NCBI GenBank assembly: GCA_030386875.1
Contig: CM059562.1
Span: 65,842,201-65,906,200 of the forward strand
Direction of reading: 5' to 3'
DNA length: 64,000 nucleotides
Source: Morinoia aosen
Taxonomy: Eukaryota > Arthropoda > Malacostraca > Amphipoda > Talitridae
Shown: piece after piece, positions 1 through 12,925 of the stretch
How positions within the stretch are numbered: the first letter of the stretch is position 1
Layout of the letters: every line of letters starts with the position of its first letter
The notes under the pieces: model-generated
What the model was told of the DNA's origin: nothing
The model's input: only the letters and a program-made list of their open reading frames with translations
Databases searched by the model: none
Program-made: the position numbers and the translations under genes

Positions 1-1237
1 ACGAAAAGACGATATCTATGAAGCGGCACAAATTTATTTCTGCTAGAGCAGGATGGAATTAGGCAAGCTGGCCTGTTGGAATGGGTACGATATCATTGCT
101 CCTACTCCCAGCGAATTAGCTGGCGGAAACTAAAAAATTGCACTTATAAGAAAAATACTTTAAAAACAGCACAAAGCATTAGCTGCGTCCTAGTAATGCT
201 CACAGTAGTTTGATAGAAAACTTACAAAATCGGTTTAATTCAGTGATTAATTACAGGTGCACATAAAAGTTAACGTAGTTTGCCTTAAAGTCAGGAATAT
301 GACATGCTGTGTAATTTGTGCCACAGTGAAACCAGAGAACAAGAAATTAAGAATCATTTATTTTTACCCAAGGAGAGCAAAAGTCGTATTATTAAAGGGA
401 AAGTCCTCCCAGAAAGGGGAAATTTTTAGAGATTTTGGTTCTAGCTGCTATAGGAAGTATTAGATGTCAGGTACATCCTGTGAAAAAATGAGCTTCGTAC
501 GTTCGCTCGTTCGCCCGCTACGAGGGTTTGAATTCGAAGGAGAGCAAAGGTCGTGTTATTAATGTTCATATCCGTTTTCTCACAACTACACGAAGGTTAC
601 GTGATATGACTCGTGTTACATTACTGGATTTTACTCTCCGATTCCCTGTGTCTCAAAAAAAAGCAGATTTTTGCTTGTTTAAACATTGTATATATTCAGC
701 GAGTACTACAATACGTATTTTATAAGCCGTTGATAACTACAACGTCATTTGAGTAGTATATTGGAGAAATTTATTAGTAAATTCAGAATGTTAACATCAA
801 CGTTTTTGCATTCACGTTTTTATCACATCCTCTGCAATTAAACTGGCACTAGCATCAGGTCGTCATTAGCTTCAGAAACAGGAAGTGGTCTTCAAACATA
901 ACATCAGGGTACAAAAATCTACACAGAAATATAAAGAGCTAAGGTTGTTTCCGGAAGAAGACCCCGGGGTTTTCTAGGAAGTCAACGATTTCAATTGAGA
1001 AGACTTCACGATGCAACTTTAAGCGTTCAATATTATGCAACATGCCACTAATTTTAAGCAAACTTATATTCAAAATGGCTGAAAAAAGTTTGCGTCGATC
1101 AGAAATTTATTAGTATACGATTAGATTACTTTTAGCTAAGATTCAAGCAATTGTTCTACCTGGAGTTTGTTCTCAGAGGTTCTAGATTCTCAGCAGCTCT
1201 ATCTTTTATATTAATTGAAGTAGCCTGTTCCCAAAGC
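1..1237. other. AT-rich non-coding DNA, no gene seen
   Basis: Only short frames occur, all under about 70 codons, and none resembles a known protein. The one structure I can support is a dispersed repeat copy at about 780-910, listed separately. Confidence 0.6.
780..910 (+). repeat. Dispersed repeat, copy A
   Basis: This stretch can be aligned by eye with 52640-52770 on the same strand. Shared blocks include tttttgca, a following tta(c/t)cac segment, tggcact and catcagg followed by a tcgt-like block, in the same order with similar spacing. Identity is moderate, so it is an old copy of an unnamed repeat family. No ends or target duplications could be placed. Confidence 0.4.
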
Positions 1238-1625
1238 AGTCATTATTATTACTAGTTCAACCCGTTTAATATGAAATAAGAAAGAAGGCTAAATGAAAGA
1301 AAGGCAGTAAAAAATAAAAAATTCAATCTCTCAAGAGTTGATGAATCACTACGCTCATCGCACACTTTCGGCTGGCATCGGACAGACAGAGAGACAGGCG
1401 GAAACGGCTCTTATTATAGTGTAGACTAGTCCACCCCCCTTTATTTGAAATAAAAAAGAGGGCAAAATGGGGAAAGGAAGTAAGAAATTAAAAAACAATC
1501 TCTCGAGAGTTGATGAGGCCGCGTGAACACGGTCCGTCAAAATATATAGGGCTGGAGCTTGTACCACAGATACGCTCATCACACACTTTCGGCTGGCTTA
1601 TCTTATTATAGTATAGATTTTAAGG
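1238..1625 (+). repeat. Imperfect direct duplication with a 55-bp insertion in the second copy
   Basis: Two copies of one block lie head to tail at about 1238-1376 and 1411-1592. Both run from a tattatta-like start, through a gaaataa purine-rich segment and caatctctc(a/g)agagttgatga, to cgctcatc(g/a)cacactttcgg. The second copy carries about 55 extra bases between gttgatga and the cgctcatc block. A short third start (tcttattatagtatag) follows at about 1604. No coding potential is evident. Confidence 0.65.
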
Positions 1626-3937
1626 AGCGAAATGTAACGCAAGTTTCTCTCAAGCTCATCCAATAATTTTTTAATTAGGTTCATATAAAAAGATTGCGGT
1701 GGGTAGTTCATGGGCTCACACGCTCCTTCATTCACAAAAAAAAAAAATTAGCCGTGTGGATGCGAGAACTGAGCACTGCCAAGCTGAAAGATTCCATTGT
1801 CACCAGGAGAATAAAATTCCATGGGAGGATCGTCATGGTCAAAAAGTACTTGCAAATAGACCTTCAAAGATCATTTTGCTATTGCAGAACGTGGCAGATC
1901 CATGACCATCCTAGCAAAAACAACTCTAAAGCATTGCACTGTCTGCTGTTGCCTGAGCAGTTAGAGCGATGTCAAATTAATTCTAAACTCCATTTGCCTG
2001 ACACCACTCCCTAACACGCCCATCGTTGCAAAATTGAGTGAATTTTTCAACTCATGTGAACTTAATATATGCTTTCAAACCTCACCGGTCAAAAGCCGAT
2101 GTTTTCGAATGAATAACCAACTGCTTAACCGATCTGCTGCGGAGACTAATGGTTTCCTGATAGATTTGCATTAGCCTAAATTCATTTTCTTCAACTCTAG
2201 ACGAACAGTCATTAGAGAAATTATAATTAAACCATCCCAAAATCCTCTGGTTATCATTCGTTTCGTTCAAAGCCGACTTTTTTTCACCAATGTCTTTAAA
2301 GAGTCCCTCTATTCGGGATGTTAAGCTTTCCACAATCTCCACGAGATAAACTGGGTTCTCCATTTCATTCCCAGTATGCTATCGTTATCATGGCTCGTTC
2401 GGATATCTTTACCGGTTACTGCACTGATGTCTCAAGTTGATTTTCCTTCCCTATGAAACCCAGTGATGCGTCCGATATCAAATGCTGACTGGCCCTTTCC
2501 ACAGGTCTTCATTTCTCCGATATAAATGAAAGCCTAGAATTCTACATGCACTCAAAACCAATCTTTACTACTCGATAAAACACTTTTAGAGAGTTGGCGT
2601 ACACGTTTTTACCGGAACGAATGAAGTCTGGAATAGAATAATAAAAAATACATTGAGTATGTAAAATGCAGTGCGCGACTCATTCTCTGGCCACTTAGTG
2701 TATTCTTCAGGAGCTAATTAAGTCTGTCGTTTTAATATAAATTACCTATAAACCTTCCATAGGTGTCTTTCAAATTCACGAATTATTGAACGTAACACTA
2801 GAATTAATTCCAAGTTGAACGGTTATCAGTCAACTATCTGCGATTTTTTTACTTCTATTTTCTTACGAGCTCTCAATTTTCTAATCGATGAACTATTCAT
2901 AATGCTCAGGGATAATCGTTTTTCAACTTCAAACGTCGTAGCAACTTTTAACATGCTTAGTTTAGCACTATGAGTACAATGAGTTTAGCTGTAATCAGTA
3001 CATCACGCATCCACTAAGGATCCATTTTTTTTTAATAAACGAACGCGATTCATTTGTATAAATTATGAGTATAATCATCAATATATGAACATAAATGCCA
3101 TGAACCAAAATAATACCTAATAATTGAATTATTTTCTTCCTCTCTCGGTGCGGTCGTAGAGAGGGTATGATTCTTAAGACACATTCATGTCAGGTGCAAT
3201 ACGCTGCGGCCGTTGGTATTGTATCCTACATGCACTTCTGAAGCCGGAATCGCATTCACTCAGAGAAAAATCAGTGGTAAGAACACACTTCACCAATTCT
3301 TCGCCTTTGGACGCTGCATGTGCCCAAGAAACGTTACTTTTTGCGTCCTCACTGCGCGGAAATGCTCTACAGATAAATACGACGCATTTGTTTGTTAAAA
3401 GACAGAGATGACTTGCCAGGCGTTCAGCTTTCTTTGTGTTGAAATTAAACGTTCGTGACTATGTTTAAAAGTGCTGAAGGCTTAGAGCTCAAAAATGATG
3501 TGTTTAAAAACAAGTTCTGAAGAACATACCGTACAGGATGACCTTAAAATGAATCTTTGACTCCGTCTTTCAGAACGCAGGATAATAATCTTGGTATATT
3601 TTAAAACTACGCAATTCATCAGGAACCAGTTGGGTTAATATTTAATGACTATCGTTAATTTAATGATTTTTTTTTGTTTTGGGCTTTCGGTTAAAAATAA
3701 TATTCAATTTTATTTGGTACGGAGAAAGTTTATTTAGTGATGAAAATTAGTTGAGACGCATTTCAGATCGAAATGCGTAGAGACCATAATCTCTACTTTG
3801 TTACTCTGACTATTTATTCATGGTTTGTCACAAATTATGGCAGCAAAAACTTCACTAACCGATGCCAAGATAATTTCTGTCTCAGTTGAATATGGAATTG
3901 AGTGCATATAGGGTGTTATTTTAGTGATGATATGCTT
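1626..3937. other. AT-rich non-coding DNA
   Basis: Frames up to 106 codons exist, for example plus strand 1694-2014 and minus strand 2082-2363, but they overlap in several frames and show no recognisable motif. I see no repeat or RNA gene here. Confidence 0.5.
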
Positions 3938-4390
3938 TTACGACTACGGCACGTCCAATTCTATCACGACTACTAAACACCTAATTTTATTACGACTACG
4001 GCACGTCTAATTTTATTACGACTACTGCACGTCTAATTTTATTACGAGTATGGCACGTCTAATTTTATTACGACTACTGCACGCCTAATTTAATTACGAC
4101 TGCTGCACGTCTAATTTCATTACCATTACTTGACGTCTAAGTTTATTACGACTACTGCCCGTCTAATTTTATTACAACTACGGCACGTCTAATTTTATTA
4201 CGACTACTGCCCGTCTAATTTTATTACGACTGCTGCACGTCTAACTCATTACCATTACTCGACGCCTAAGTTTATTACGATTACTGCCCGTCTAATTTTA
4301 TTACGACTACGGCACGTCTAATTTTAATACGACTACTGTACGTCTAATTTTATTACGACTACTGCAAGTCTAACTTTGCTACGGCCCGTC
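3938..4390 (+). repeat. 26-bp tandem satellite, about 17 copies
   Basis: The unit is 26 bp, of the form cgtctaatttta followed by ttacgactactgca. It repeats without a break with point variants such as actacggca, actgctgca and actactgccc. A distinct variant block containing cattaccattact(t/c)gacg occurs twice, near 4113 and 4242, about 129 bp apart. That indicates a higher-order unit of roughly five monomers. The last copies are degenerate. Confidence 0.9.
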
Positions 4391-7300
4391 TAAAATTCTG
4401 TTCTGCTACTTTACTACATCCTTGATCATAACCTCTGAAAACATTGAAAGTAAATGATGCTGCATGCGAGCATTGAATGTTCTTCAAATATTTACTTTGG
4501 GACAAAAATACATAAAGTAGCTTACACCCACCACATCTACTGCACAATACGGCGGAAAATCTTAGACAAGGTGTAGAATTAGTTTTCTTTGAACGTAAAT
4601 AAATAACGGGTGCAATCTCTATCCCACAGCTCTTTCACTACTAAGATTGAAGATAATGAAATAACTACTGAATCTTATCTTGGTGTACAAAAACTATTCA
4701 GAAGTAATTAAAAAATTGGAGCAAATGAAACAACACAAAGACTTTTGTCTCTAAGCCAAACGAACAAATGCAATATTACACAGGGTAAAATATTTTCAAA
4801 TTTTCACAGTTTTGCAGTGGTTGAACGATTGGGAAAGCATTTCCAAAATGCGATTGTAACTAGAGAGCGATCAATAGCGATCGTTGATGATATGTTGTCT
4901 TCGTAGAAGCGGGGATAATTGAGCGGCTGTCTCACTTTAGTGAAGGTCTCTGACAATTACGCTGGCTGCGCAAAATCAACAATGAAAACACCAAGCTTAT
5001 AATGACTGACAGGTCTCTCTCATTTTATCAACGATTATACGCGGATACGACCAATGAAATTGAAATAACTCGATGGAATTTTTCCTTAGCGTTGTTAGGG
5101 TCGGAGAGAAAATTGTGCGGGGAATGACATGTGCATTTAAGCTGTAATCATGAACGCCAGCCGGTGAAACGAGCATTTTCCTTCCAAGTGACGAGACATA
5201 TACGCATAATAGGGTTCGAAACGATATTGTTAAGTAAAACCTTCTTGAAAATCGTTAGAAGATATTCGAAACCGGTATCAGAAGTGATGAGAGACTCTCA
5301 GCCAAGCGTGTAGAGTTGCAGATGTTATGTCAAGCTCAACAGACCAGGTTCTTTCAGCTGTTAAGATCAAGGCTGTCATCTACCTCACTTTTACTATAGG
5401 TATGCAGTCTTCGCCACTAAGATGTCACTCTACAGCTCTTTGACGTTGCTGAACGCACCAAATCGAAAAGGAAAATCAGGATTCAGAATAGAATGGATGG
5501 ATTAAGTGACGCAATAAGCAAATGTAGAGTAAGTGATTTACAAGCGGAGTAGTTTACACAGGCTTTCCTCCGATCAACTCAAATAATTATTCCTAATCTC
5601 CTTGGATTCCACTGCCTATTTCAAATGTTTGAAACCGATAAATATGAGATCTCGAGGGTCCACCTGATTCTTTCTCCCTTTATCAATTCTTCAACTTCGA
5701 CCTTTTTTTGAGCTTTTACTATCGCCTCTCTTCCTATTTTGAGGATAGTTGACAACTTGTTAATCCACCGAGACAAACGAGAACTTTATGCAAATCTCGC
5801 TAAAAATCAAGTTTAAACTAGACTCTGGAAACATTCAGAAATTTTTTCTTTAAGGTAACCTAGCAAATGCAATATGTTACTGCATAATCAATGAATTTCT
5901 GATATCGCAAATAATTTTTACAATCTGTAAAAGTTGAAAGGTATGAAGATCGTATTTAAACATCGTGGTTCTATACGAAGGGTGATCAATAACATGCTGA
6001 TATTTCCATAGTGAAAGGGACTATGGAGAGACTGTCGTACCGGAGTCAAAAAAGCCTATATGTTTTAAGGCGAATAGATATTCAACTTCACTTCCAAAAA
6101 TGAGGTATCATAACACAGTTGCTTCAAATTTTCTTCGCATACCGTGCAAACACGTTGTGGAGTATTAAGGCAATAAAAAATAATTTCAAAGTACGAAATT
6201 TATATGTATTCACAGTGAGAAAAGGATATATTTTCTGTAGATGTGCATCGGGAGGTATGAACAAGAGTATTAGAAGGAAGACATTCTTAACGTGTTCAGT
6301 GCACTGGGATGAACTGAAGGTCTTAATTTAACTGAAATTCAAGTCAGTTTCACTATTCAATCCTGAAGATGACGAACACTAAATGGGCCGCCCTTTCATT
6401 TCGCCATGGTTAAGTTCAAAGGAAAACTGGGTTAAGAAAATATATTCAGTGACCACCGGTGGGTCAAGCCGCAGTAAAAGTATAAAGAACAGGTTCCAAC
6501 TATCCCTCTTACCAGGGAAATAACATACGATTTATGATTCTAGAAACATTGTTCAGATCTCGAAAATCACGTTGATGAAAAGTGAATTAAATAATTTCCT
6601 AACATGATATACAGAGTGGAAGAATCGCAAAAATACAACCTCTCAATGAACATATATCAAAATACAAATGAACGATAATATATATTTTACTGCTCTTCGT
6701 GACGACAAATCCACTCTCTGCTATACTTCAGCGCACAAATTAAAATTTAACGACGAGACTGAAATGCAATCGCACCAGCGGTCGTGAACTAATTTGAATA
6801 GCAAACATTCCTGGCCTTTTATTGTGCAGTTCTCAATCAGCTCTTTCAGCGACTATAGCTACATCAGAGACACTAAGCCTAATTTATTTTGCATTTAAAC
6901 TGATTCGCGTTGAGAGCTTTCGCAGCCTGATTTGCAGCCTATATTGTTATAGAAGAAGCGGGGGAGTTTTAAGCAGACATTATTCGTAGTTCAGGGGACT
7001 CGTAGTGTATTATGAAACGCTTCTAAATTGTCACTATTTACTCGCGATGATATATTTTGTTACAAGGTTAGGAGCGAAGAACTTTGGAAAAATTTTAATG
7101 AAACGTTTCAAGGCTCAGTTTATCACCAGACATCATCTGTTAAAGAGGATAAAACAAAACGAGGTCAATTCACAAGGTTGCTTAGCGAATATTCTTATGT
7201 AGGTCTTTACGAAGTAAATATGTCGAATGATACACTAAAGAAAACACACTTTTAGGCATTAAACAGTTAAGTGAAATTAGTGTAAGCTATAGTGGGAAAA

Positions 7301-7580
7301 AGTTATGGATGGAATTACAGAGTTTCTACACACGATGCTACCGATACATGCAGTTGACTTCTAAAGGTATGAATTCGAACTCTAACTTGAAGGTATTTAT
7401 ATAAGAACCCTCTGATGAAGTAACACTTTGACCAGACAGTCAAACTATACTTTCTCTCTCAAATTAGCCATAACCATTAGTTCTAAGTTATGAACATAAA
7501 CCTCCTTAATTTTTTCAAACTTTATTTTGAGATTTATTCATCTCCATATTTGGGGCACATAAACGGCTTGTCTCTACCAG
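4391..7580. other. AT-rich non-coding DNA
   Basis: No frame exceeds about 75 codons and I recognise no gene, RNA or repeat family here. Confidence 0.5.
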
Positions 7581-7598
7581 GCCAACGATATCGTTGGC
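7581..7598. repeat. Perfect 18-bp palindrome
   Basis: The sequence gccaacgatatcgttggc equals its own reverse complement. It lies 78 bp left of the palindromic MITE at 7677. It may be chance, or the remnant of a second hairpin element. Confidence 0.6.
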
Positions 7599-7676
7599 TG
7601 TTAGATTTTTACCTATTTGAAATTAGATTTGATTATGCCTCTTTCTTCTAGTAGTGTACAAGCTTGTGGCAGGCAG

Positions 7677-7911
7677 GTCAGATCTTTTCCAGATAAGCGC
7701 CGCCACTAGTGCAACACATGAGTTCACCCACTTTTAACTTCCGAAATAACGCACTTATCGACTTAAAATTACTTTCACACGAAATATTAAAACAATCTTT
7801 CGCTTGAGAGGAATTTGAAGTCGATAGGTTATTATTTTGAATGTTACAATTTACAAGTGGGTGAACTTATTTGTTGTATCAGTGGCGGGGCTTATCTGGA
7901 AAAGATCTGAC
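7677..7911. mobile_element. Palindromic (foldback-type) MITE
   Basis: The left end (gtcagatcttttccagataa) and the reverse complement of the right end are identical for 20 bases. They then continue as an imperfect match through gccgccact and gttcacccactt, and more weakly through tatcgactt and into the centre. The 235-bp element would thus fold into one long hairpin. There is no coding capacity. A clean target-site duplication is not visible beyond a few bases, so the superfamily is unassigned. Confidence 0.75.
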
Positions 7912-8394
7912 AAGTTTTTTAATTCTTCCATTACATCAAATAAAAAAACCTTTGTGTACTTGGATCAGTAATTTGTTGGCTCAGTGAGCCAAGGACACTA
8001 TACCTGGCATTATCCTTCGTAATTTGTTTCATGTAGGTTTGCAAATTTCAAATTTATTGCAAATTTGTAATATAATTTATTTTTTCTTATTTTAATAAAT
8101 TTTTAGCAATGGAAATGTGAAGGTGTAAGAAGTAGGAATTACCCTCAAAACTACAATCACCATTGCCATTGCTAGTATCTTTTTTACGAAGCATAAAATT
8201 TGTTCTGCACCGAACGTCAAAATCTATGTTCCAATTGCTCGTCAAATACTTAATTCTTTAAAAATAAATGTTGAAATACCTTAGAAAATTATTCGTAGAA
8301 TACTTTTTTCAAATGTACACACATACGTCTGTCAACTGTCATCATTTACGTATTTTACGAAGTTTGCATGTACTAGGGGAGCAATATTTGGAAA

Positions 8395-8513
8395 ATGGGC
8401 TTTCTTAAAGCCCTTGTCGATGACTTTGTCCGAAAAAAAGTGTACCTAGGCTGTGCTAGGACGCTGGGCAAGCGCCCGTATGTTGTGAGAACGCGGGCTT
8501 TTCCTCTACACGT
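8395..8513 (+). other. Short open stretch next to a solo LTR; weak exon candidate
   Basis: From ATG at 8395 a frame of 39 codons stays open up to the solo LTR that begins at 8514. The stretch is clearly richer in G and C, notably at third codon positions, than the DNA around it. If the LTR and one target duplication are removed, the same frame continues for about 31 codons from 9430. I recognise no family. The opposite strand is also open here, so strand and reality are both uncertain. Confidence 0.2.
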
Positions 8514-9425
8514 TGTAATAGAGCTGATTTCTCCAGCCTGTCTCTTGTAGGTGCCTGCGATGCACATAGGGTTAAGAACTTCAATTATGCTTTTGTTCCT
8601 ATAACTTTATCATTCATTTTATTTCGTACTGTTCATATTTATAATATGTATTATTGGTTGTCATATTTCTACGAAATATTAATTTTAGTTGTTCCCCATG
8701 AGTCTGTTTATGCGAACAGAGAAGCCGCCTCTGCGGTTACGTACAGAGGCCTGCCACCGCACCCTATTAATCTGTTGTGCTTGTCGCTGTGTGCGGGTGT
8801 GCGGGGGCTTCTCGGGCAGTCGCTTAGGACCGACATGTGACTATTTGATAATTTGTAAAGGAGTTTATGAAAGTGTAGTCGTTAGTGTAATAATTGTTAT
8901 TGATTTTTCATATTATCGAATCTTAGTGTTAGTTAGCTCATTAATCATCACAATACTTACCAATCCGAATACTTGAAGATTTCTGATTATCCAACGTATA
9001 AGTCTTGTTTATCTAAATTACAGTTCATTGTTTCAATAACAAATATCTGTAGAGCTCTATAGCTTCACGTTAGGTTTGGTGACAGATGTTTTTCTATCTG
9101 CCTTGCTCCGATTACTGAGCTACCGATGCTACAGAGCAGTGTTATCCAAGGGTAACTCAATACAGTTCTATTGTGTATAACCCGAGTTTCTGTGTGTTAA
9201 TATAATGATAAACTCCTCTGTATTTCCTGAAACTGTATAGTGATAGTGTGTAACTCATTATTTGATTTTTTTTTCAGGCTCACTTACCGGACTTTTGTTT
9301 ACTTAGTTTACTTAGTTCTTTCAATTCTATTCATTTCTACCAATAAAGCCTGCACCCCATCGCCTCTTCCTAATTTCCACTGGGTATCATAGTGTTAACT
9401 ACGCCCAGTGGCTGGACCTATAACA
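8514..9425 (+). mobile_element. Solo LTR, family A, plus orientation
   Basis: The segment starts TGTAATAG and ends CTATAACA, nearly inverted ends with the TG...CA signature. An AATAAA signal at about 9342 lies roughly 80 bp before the 3' end, as expected for U3-R-U5 order in this orientation. A GC-rich block sits near the middle. The flanking 4 bases are ACGT on the left and ACGG on the right, an imperfect 4-bp target duplication of the size made by Gypsy-type integrases. No primer-binding site follows and no polypurine tract precedes it, so it is a recombined solo LTR. A second copy lies inverted at 12034-12925. Confidence 0.8.
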
Positions 9426-12033
9426 ACGGGATGAGGGGAAGTCGATTGCGGCAATTTCCTTGGGGAGGAGAGACTTTGTTAATTATAATGAAATGTAAAT
9501 CCAATTCAATGAGCTCTTTTTAATGACACAACCAACATTATAATTAACTGTGTATTCGTTTCTTTCGGGTAATTCGGGGAAACTCGCTCTCAAGAAGTAC
9601 AGAAGAACTTGGATATTAAATGCTTTTCTTGATAGATTTTAATTTATTTACACCTTCCTCTTCAACTCTCATATAACAACTATTCTTCGACCATAAAAAT
9701 GGAATACCTATAGAAAAACTGTTATGTAGGTATGCAGAGATATACCCTAAAAGTGTCACTATTACGACACAATACAACAAGAACTTAGTTCGAATAGCGT
9801 GCCGACTAACCTTTTGAATTTAAGATTTATTGAAACAGACTTAGTGCACAATCATAACTTTTGATTCGCATGGGGAGGGAATTTTTTTATAAAGATGCAT
9901 GTGAATAAAACTCTTGAAAAACTGCAAAAAAATTAGTTGAGACTATCTTCAATGTATATAATGAAAAATAATAGTACCCAAACAATAATGAAGATGACCA
10001 GGAAATCTTTTTGCGTCAGTTCTCCTTACTTATTTTGTCAAAATAATATCACGTGTTATTTCTCAACAAACTGGTAAGATATTTGTTATCCCTCTGTGGC
10101 TTTCAAGTGTCTGCTACAGCTGCAAAACTTCGTCTGTATTGTTGCTAACTTTCAAATTTTGACGGACGGTATTGAGCGTCTGTAAAGCATGAGGCTTTAT
10201 CTTATTATCCTTTATTTTGTATTGTCACTTATAATTAATAAATATTTTCACTTCAAACTGAATTCAAGAACACTGTCTGTAAAATTGAGATTTTTGTGCA
10301 AAATGCAAGAACATTGACGGTAAAGCGGATGAAATGCACGATTTTACCTCAGAAATCTACGTAGAGTGACGATTTATACGAGCATGCATGATCTTTACTA
10401 CAGTAGAGTGCCTTGAAATAAAAATGATCAGCTTGTTCATGACGCTGAGTTTACGATTAAAGCTATTCCATTAGGAATACTTTCAGTTCGAAAACATTGC
10501 TCCGGAAGACAATTGTTATTGACGTATCGTAATTTCTTTATGATACCTGAGATGACACGATCAAAATTGATCTTTTATCTACATCATATGAAGCCTTACA
10601 GGAATTGCCGGTAATTTTTTCTGCCATTCAATTGATTTTTGATAGCTGTTTGTAGAAAAATATGCTCACCTATAAGAATAAAAATGTGTTCTGAATTTCT
10701 GGAAAAAAATTAACTATTCTTCGTCTATCAAAGGTCTGTAAACTGGAAAATCAACGGTGCGCTGTTACGGCTCATTTATAAAACAATTCAGCCAATGAAG
10801 GTGACAGGAGTCGTCCGTTTAATAAGCTTGACGAGCCGTCAGCCCACGCGTCAATCTATCATGCGCGCCGCTGCCGAGTTATTCAATGAGAGCTCCGTCA
10901 TTCAATTTCATGTCATTTAAAACAATTCGAATGAAATAAAAAGGGAAATAGTAAGTTTTTGTCTAGATTTGGTCTATACGGAGCGAAAGTTATAGTCGAA
11001 AAGGATAAAAATATCACGAAAGGCATGTAGTAGGATTGAGAATATAAATAACATTATGATAATTTTGCTGATCCGATGTTGGACATAACAATCGCGTTTG
11101 GTATTTCTTGCAAACTCTCAACAATTAATAAGCCGTCTCAGAAGTTAAGATAATGAACAACTGACTTCTAAACTGAGTGACACGAGTCGGCTTTATAAAC
11201 TCAGAGGACAAGAATAACAAACACGAGTGCGTTATGCATCATAATTCATGTCGTTGGTGGGGCCTTTCTTACTATAGATAAAAAATTATGGCAGACGCGG
11301 AAAAGAATGTGTGAGGTACAAGGTCGATGAACGTCTTCCTGTCTATACGCAGCACGGGGCTCAAAATTTCGCTCCTGAGCTATATCAGTATCAGGCCATT
11401 TATTCAATATTCAGCAGGAAAAATCATATATAATTATCATTGTATTGAAACGGAAAACAATAATTAAAACATGAACAAAGTAAGAACATTACGTAGACAA
11501 TGCCTTTTCATTCCTGATCTATACTGAATAATACATGTGATCACTTGTAAGATGTTATTCGCTTACGACTTGGGCAATGCGAAAAAAATCGAAAAACAAC
11601 TTCATCTATACTTTACCTCTAACCCTAACATCAAGAATCAGCAACCGTAGTAGCTTAAATACAAAAAAATATTATTAACGAAAAATTTATACTTGCAAAC
11701 TTACAAACATTTTTGAGGGATGTTTTTTAAATCTATTATTTTTGTTAAGTTGAACGGACACAGTTTCAATTAAAGATGAAAACAGCAGTACACCACCATG
11801 CAGGCTGAGAGCTGATAATAGCTTAAAAACTCGGGAAACCGCGATAGCAACAGCAGCAGTACATAGCTCCGTCAAAGCCCTGTCACAGCTCTACAAATAC
11901 CAAAATCCAGCAACGACCGTGAAATTCTCGGAGCCAGCGAGAGTAGACTGTCGGACTCGACACTGCATCGCACAGCACACACGTACAAGGCAGCAACTTA
12001 CACGGAGACGCAGCAGGTAGCCGCTGTTGAAAC
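9426..12033. other. 2.6-kb spacer between two inverted solo LTRs
   Basis: No retroviral-type motif, primer-binding site or long frame is present. This argues against it being the interior of one element. A CpG-rich patch at about 10800-10890 and a GC-rich stretch at 11880-12033 stand out from AT-rich surroundings, but I cannot assign either. Confidence 0.5.
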
Positions 12034-12925
12034 TGTTATAGGTCCAGCCACTGAGCGTAGTTAGCACTTTGTTACCCAGTGGAAATTAGGAAGAGGCGAT
12101 GGGGTGCAGGCTTTATTGGTATATAAGAATAAAATAAAATAAAAACTAAGTAAACAAAGTCCGATAAGTGAGTCTGATAAACAAAAAATGAAATAGAAAG
12201 TTACACACTATGACTATAAAGTTTCAGGAAATACAGATGAATTTATCATTATATTCACACACATAAACTCGAGTTATAGACAATAGAACTGTCTATTGAG
12301 TTACCCTTGGGTAACACTGCTCTGTAGCATCGGTAGCACAATAATAAGAGCTAGGCAGAGAGAAAAAAATTGAACTGTCACCAAACCTAACGTGAAGCCA
12401 TAGAGCTCAACAGATATTTATTATTGAAACAATAAACTGCAATTTAGAGAAACAAGACTTATACACTGGATAATCAGAAGTCTTTAAGTGTTCGGATGGT
12501 TAAGTATTGTAACGATTAATGAGCTAACTAATACTAAGAAATATGAAAAATCAATAACAATTACCCTTACAAATACAGTTTTCTTAATTGCTACAAATTA
12601 TCAAACGGTTATTTAACCGCCCGAGAAGCCCCGCACACCCGCACACAGAGACGTTTCACAACAGATTAATAGGGTGCGGTGGCAGGCCTTGGCACGTAAA
12701 CGTCGAGGTGGCTGGTCTTTCCATGCAAACAGATACTTTAAAAGCAACTAAAATTAATATTCCGGAGAAAGAGGACAAACAATAATACGAATAAGGATTA
12801 CTAGGAACAGTACGAAATAAAATGAATGTTAAGGTTATAGGAACAAAGGCATAATTAAAGTTTTTAACCCTATGGGCATCGCAGGCATCTACAAGAGACA
12901 GGCTGGAAAACTAAGCTCTATTACA
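12034..12925 (-). mobile_element. Solo LTR, family A, minus orientation
   Basis: Read on the minus strand, this 892-bp copy starts TGTAATAG and ends CTATAACA. It aligns with the LTR at 8514-9425 over its whole length, with many substitutions and small indels. The shared GC-rich core around cctgccaccgcaccctatta is the best conserved part. The flanks carry a perfect 4-bp target duplication, AAAC, at 12030-12033 and 12926-12929. This shows an insertion independent of the left copy. No internal retrotransposon sequence adjoins it. Confidence 0.85.

Noticed and set aside
8514..12925. A single foldback, DIRS or TIR transposon bounded by 0.9-kb inverted repeats
   Set aside because: The outer flanks (acgt and aaac) do not match each other, each arm has its own flank duplication and TG...CA ends, and the interior has no transposase, RT or recombinase frame.
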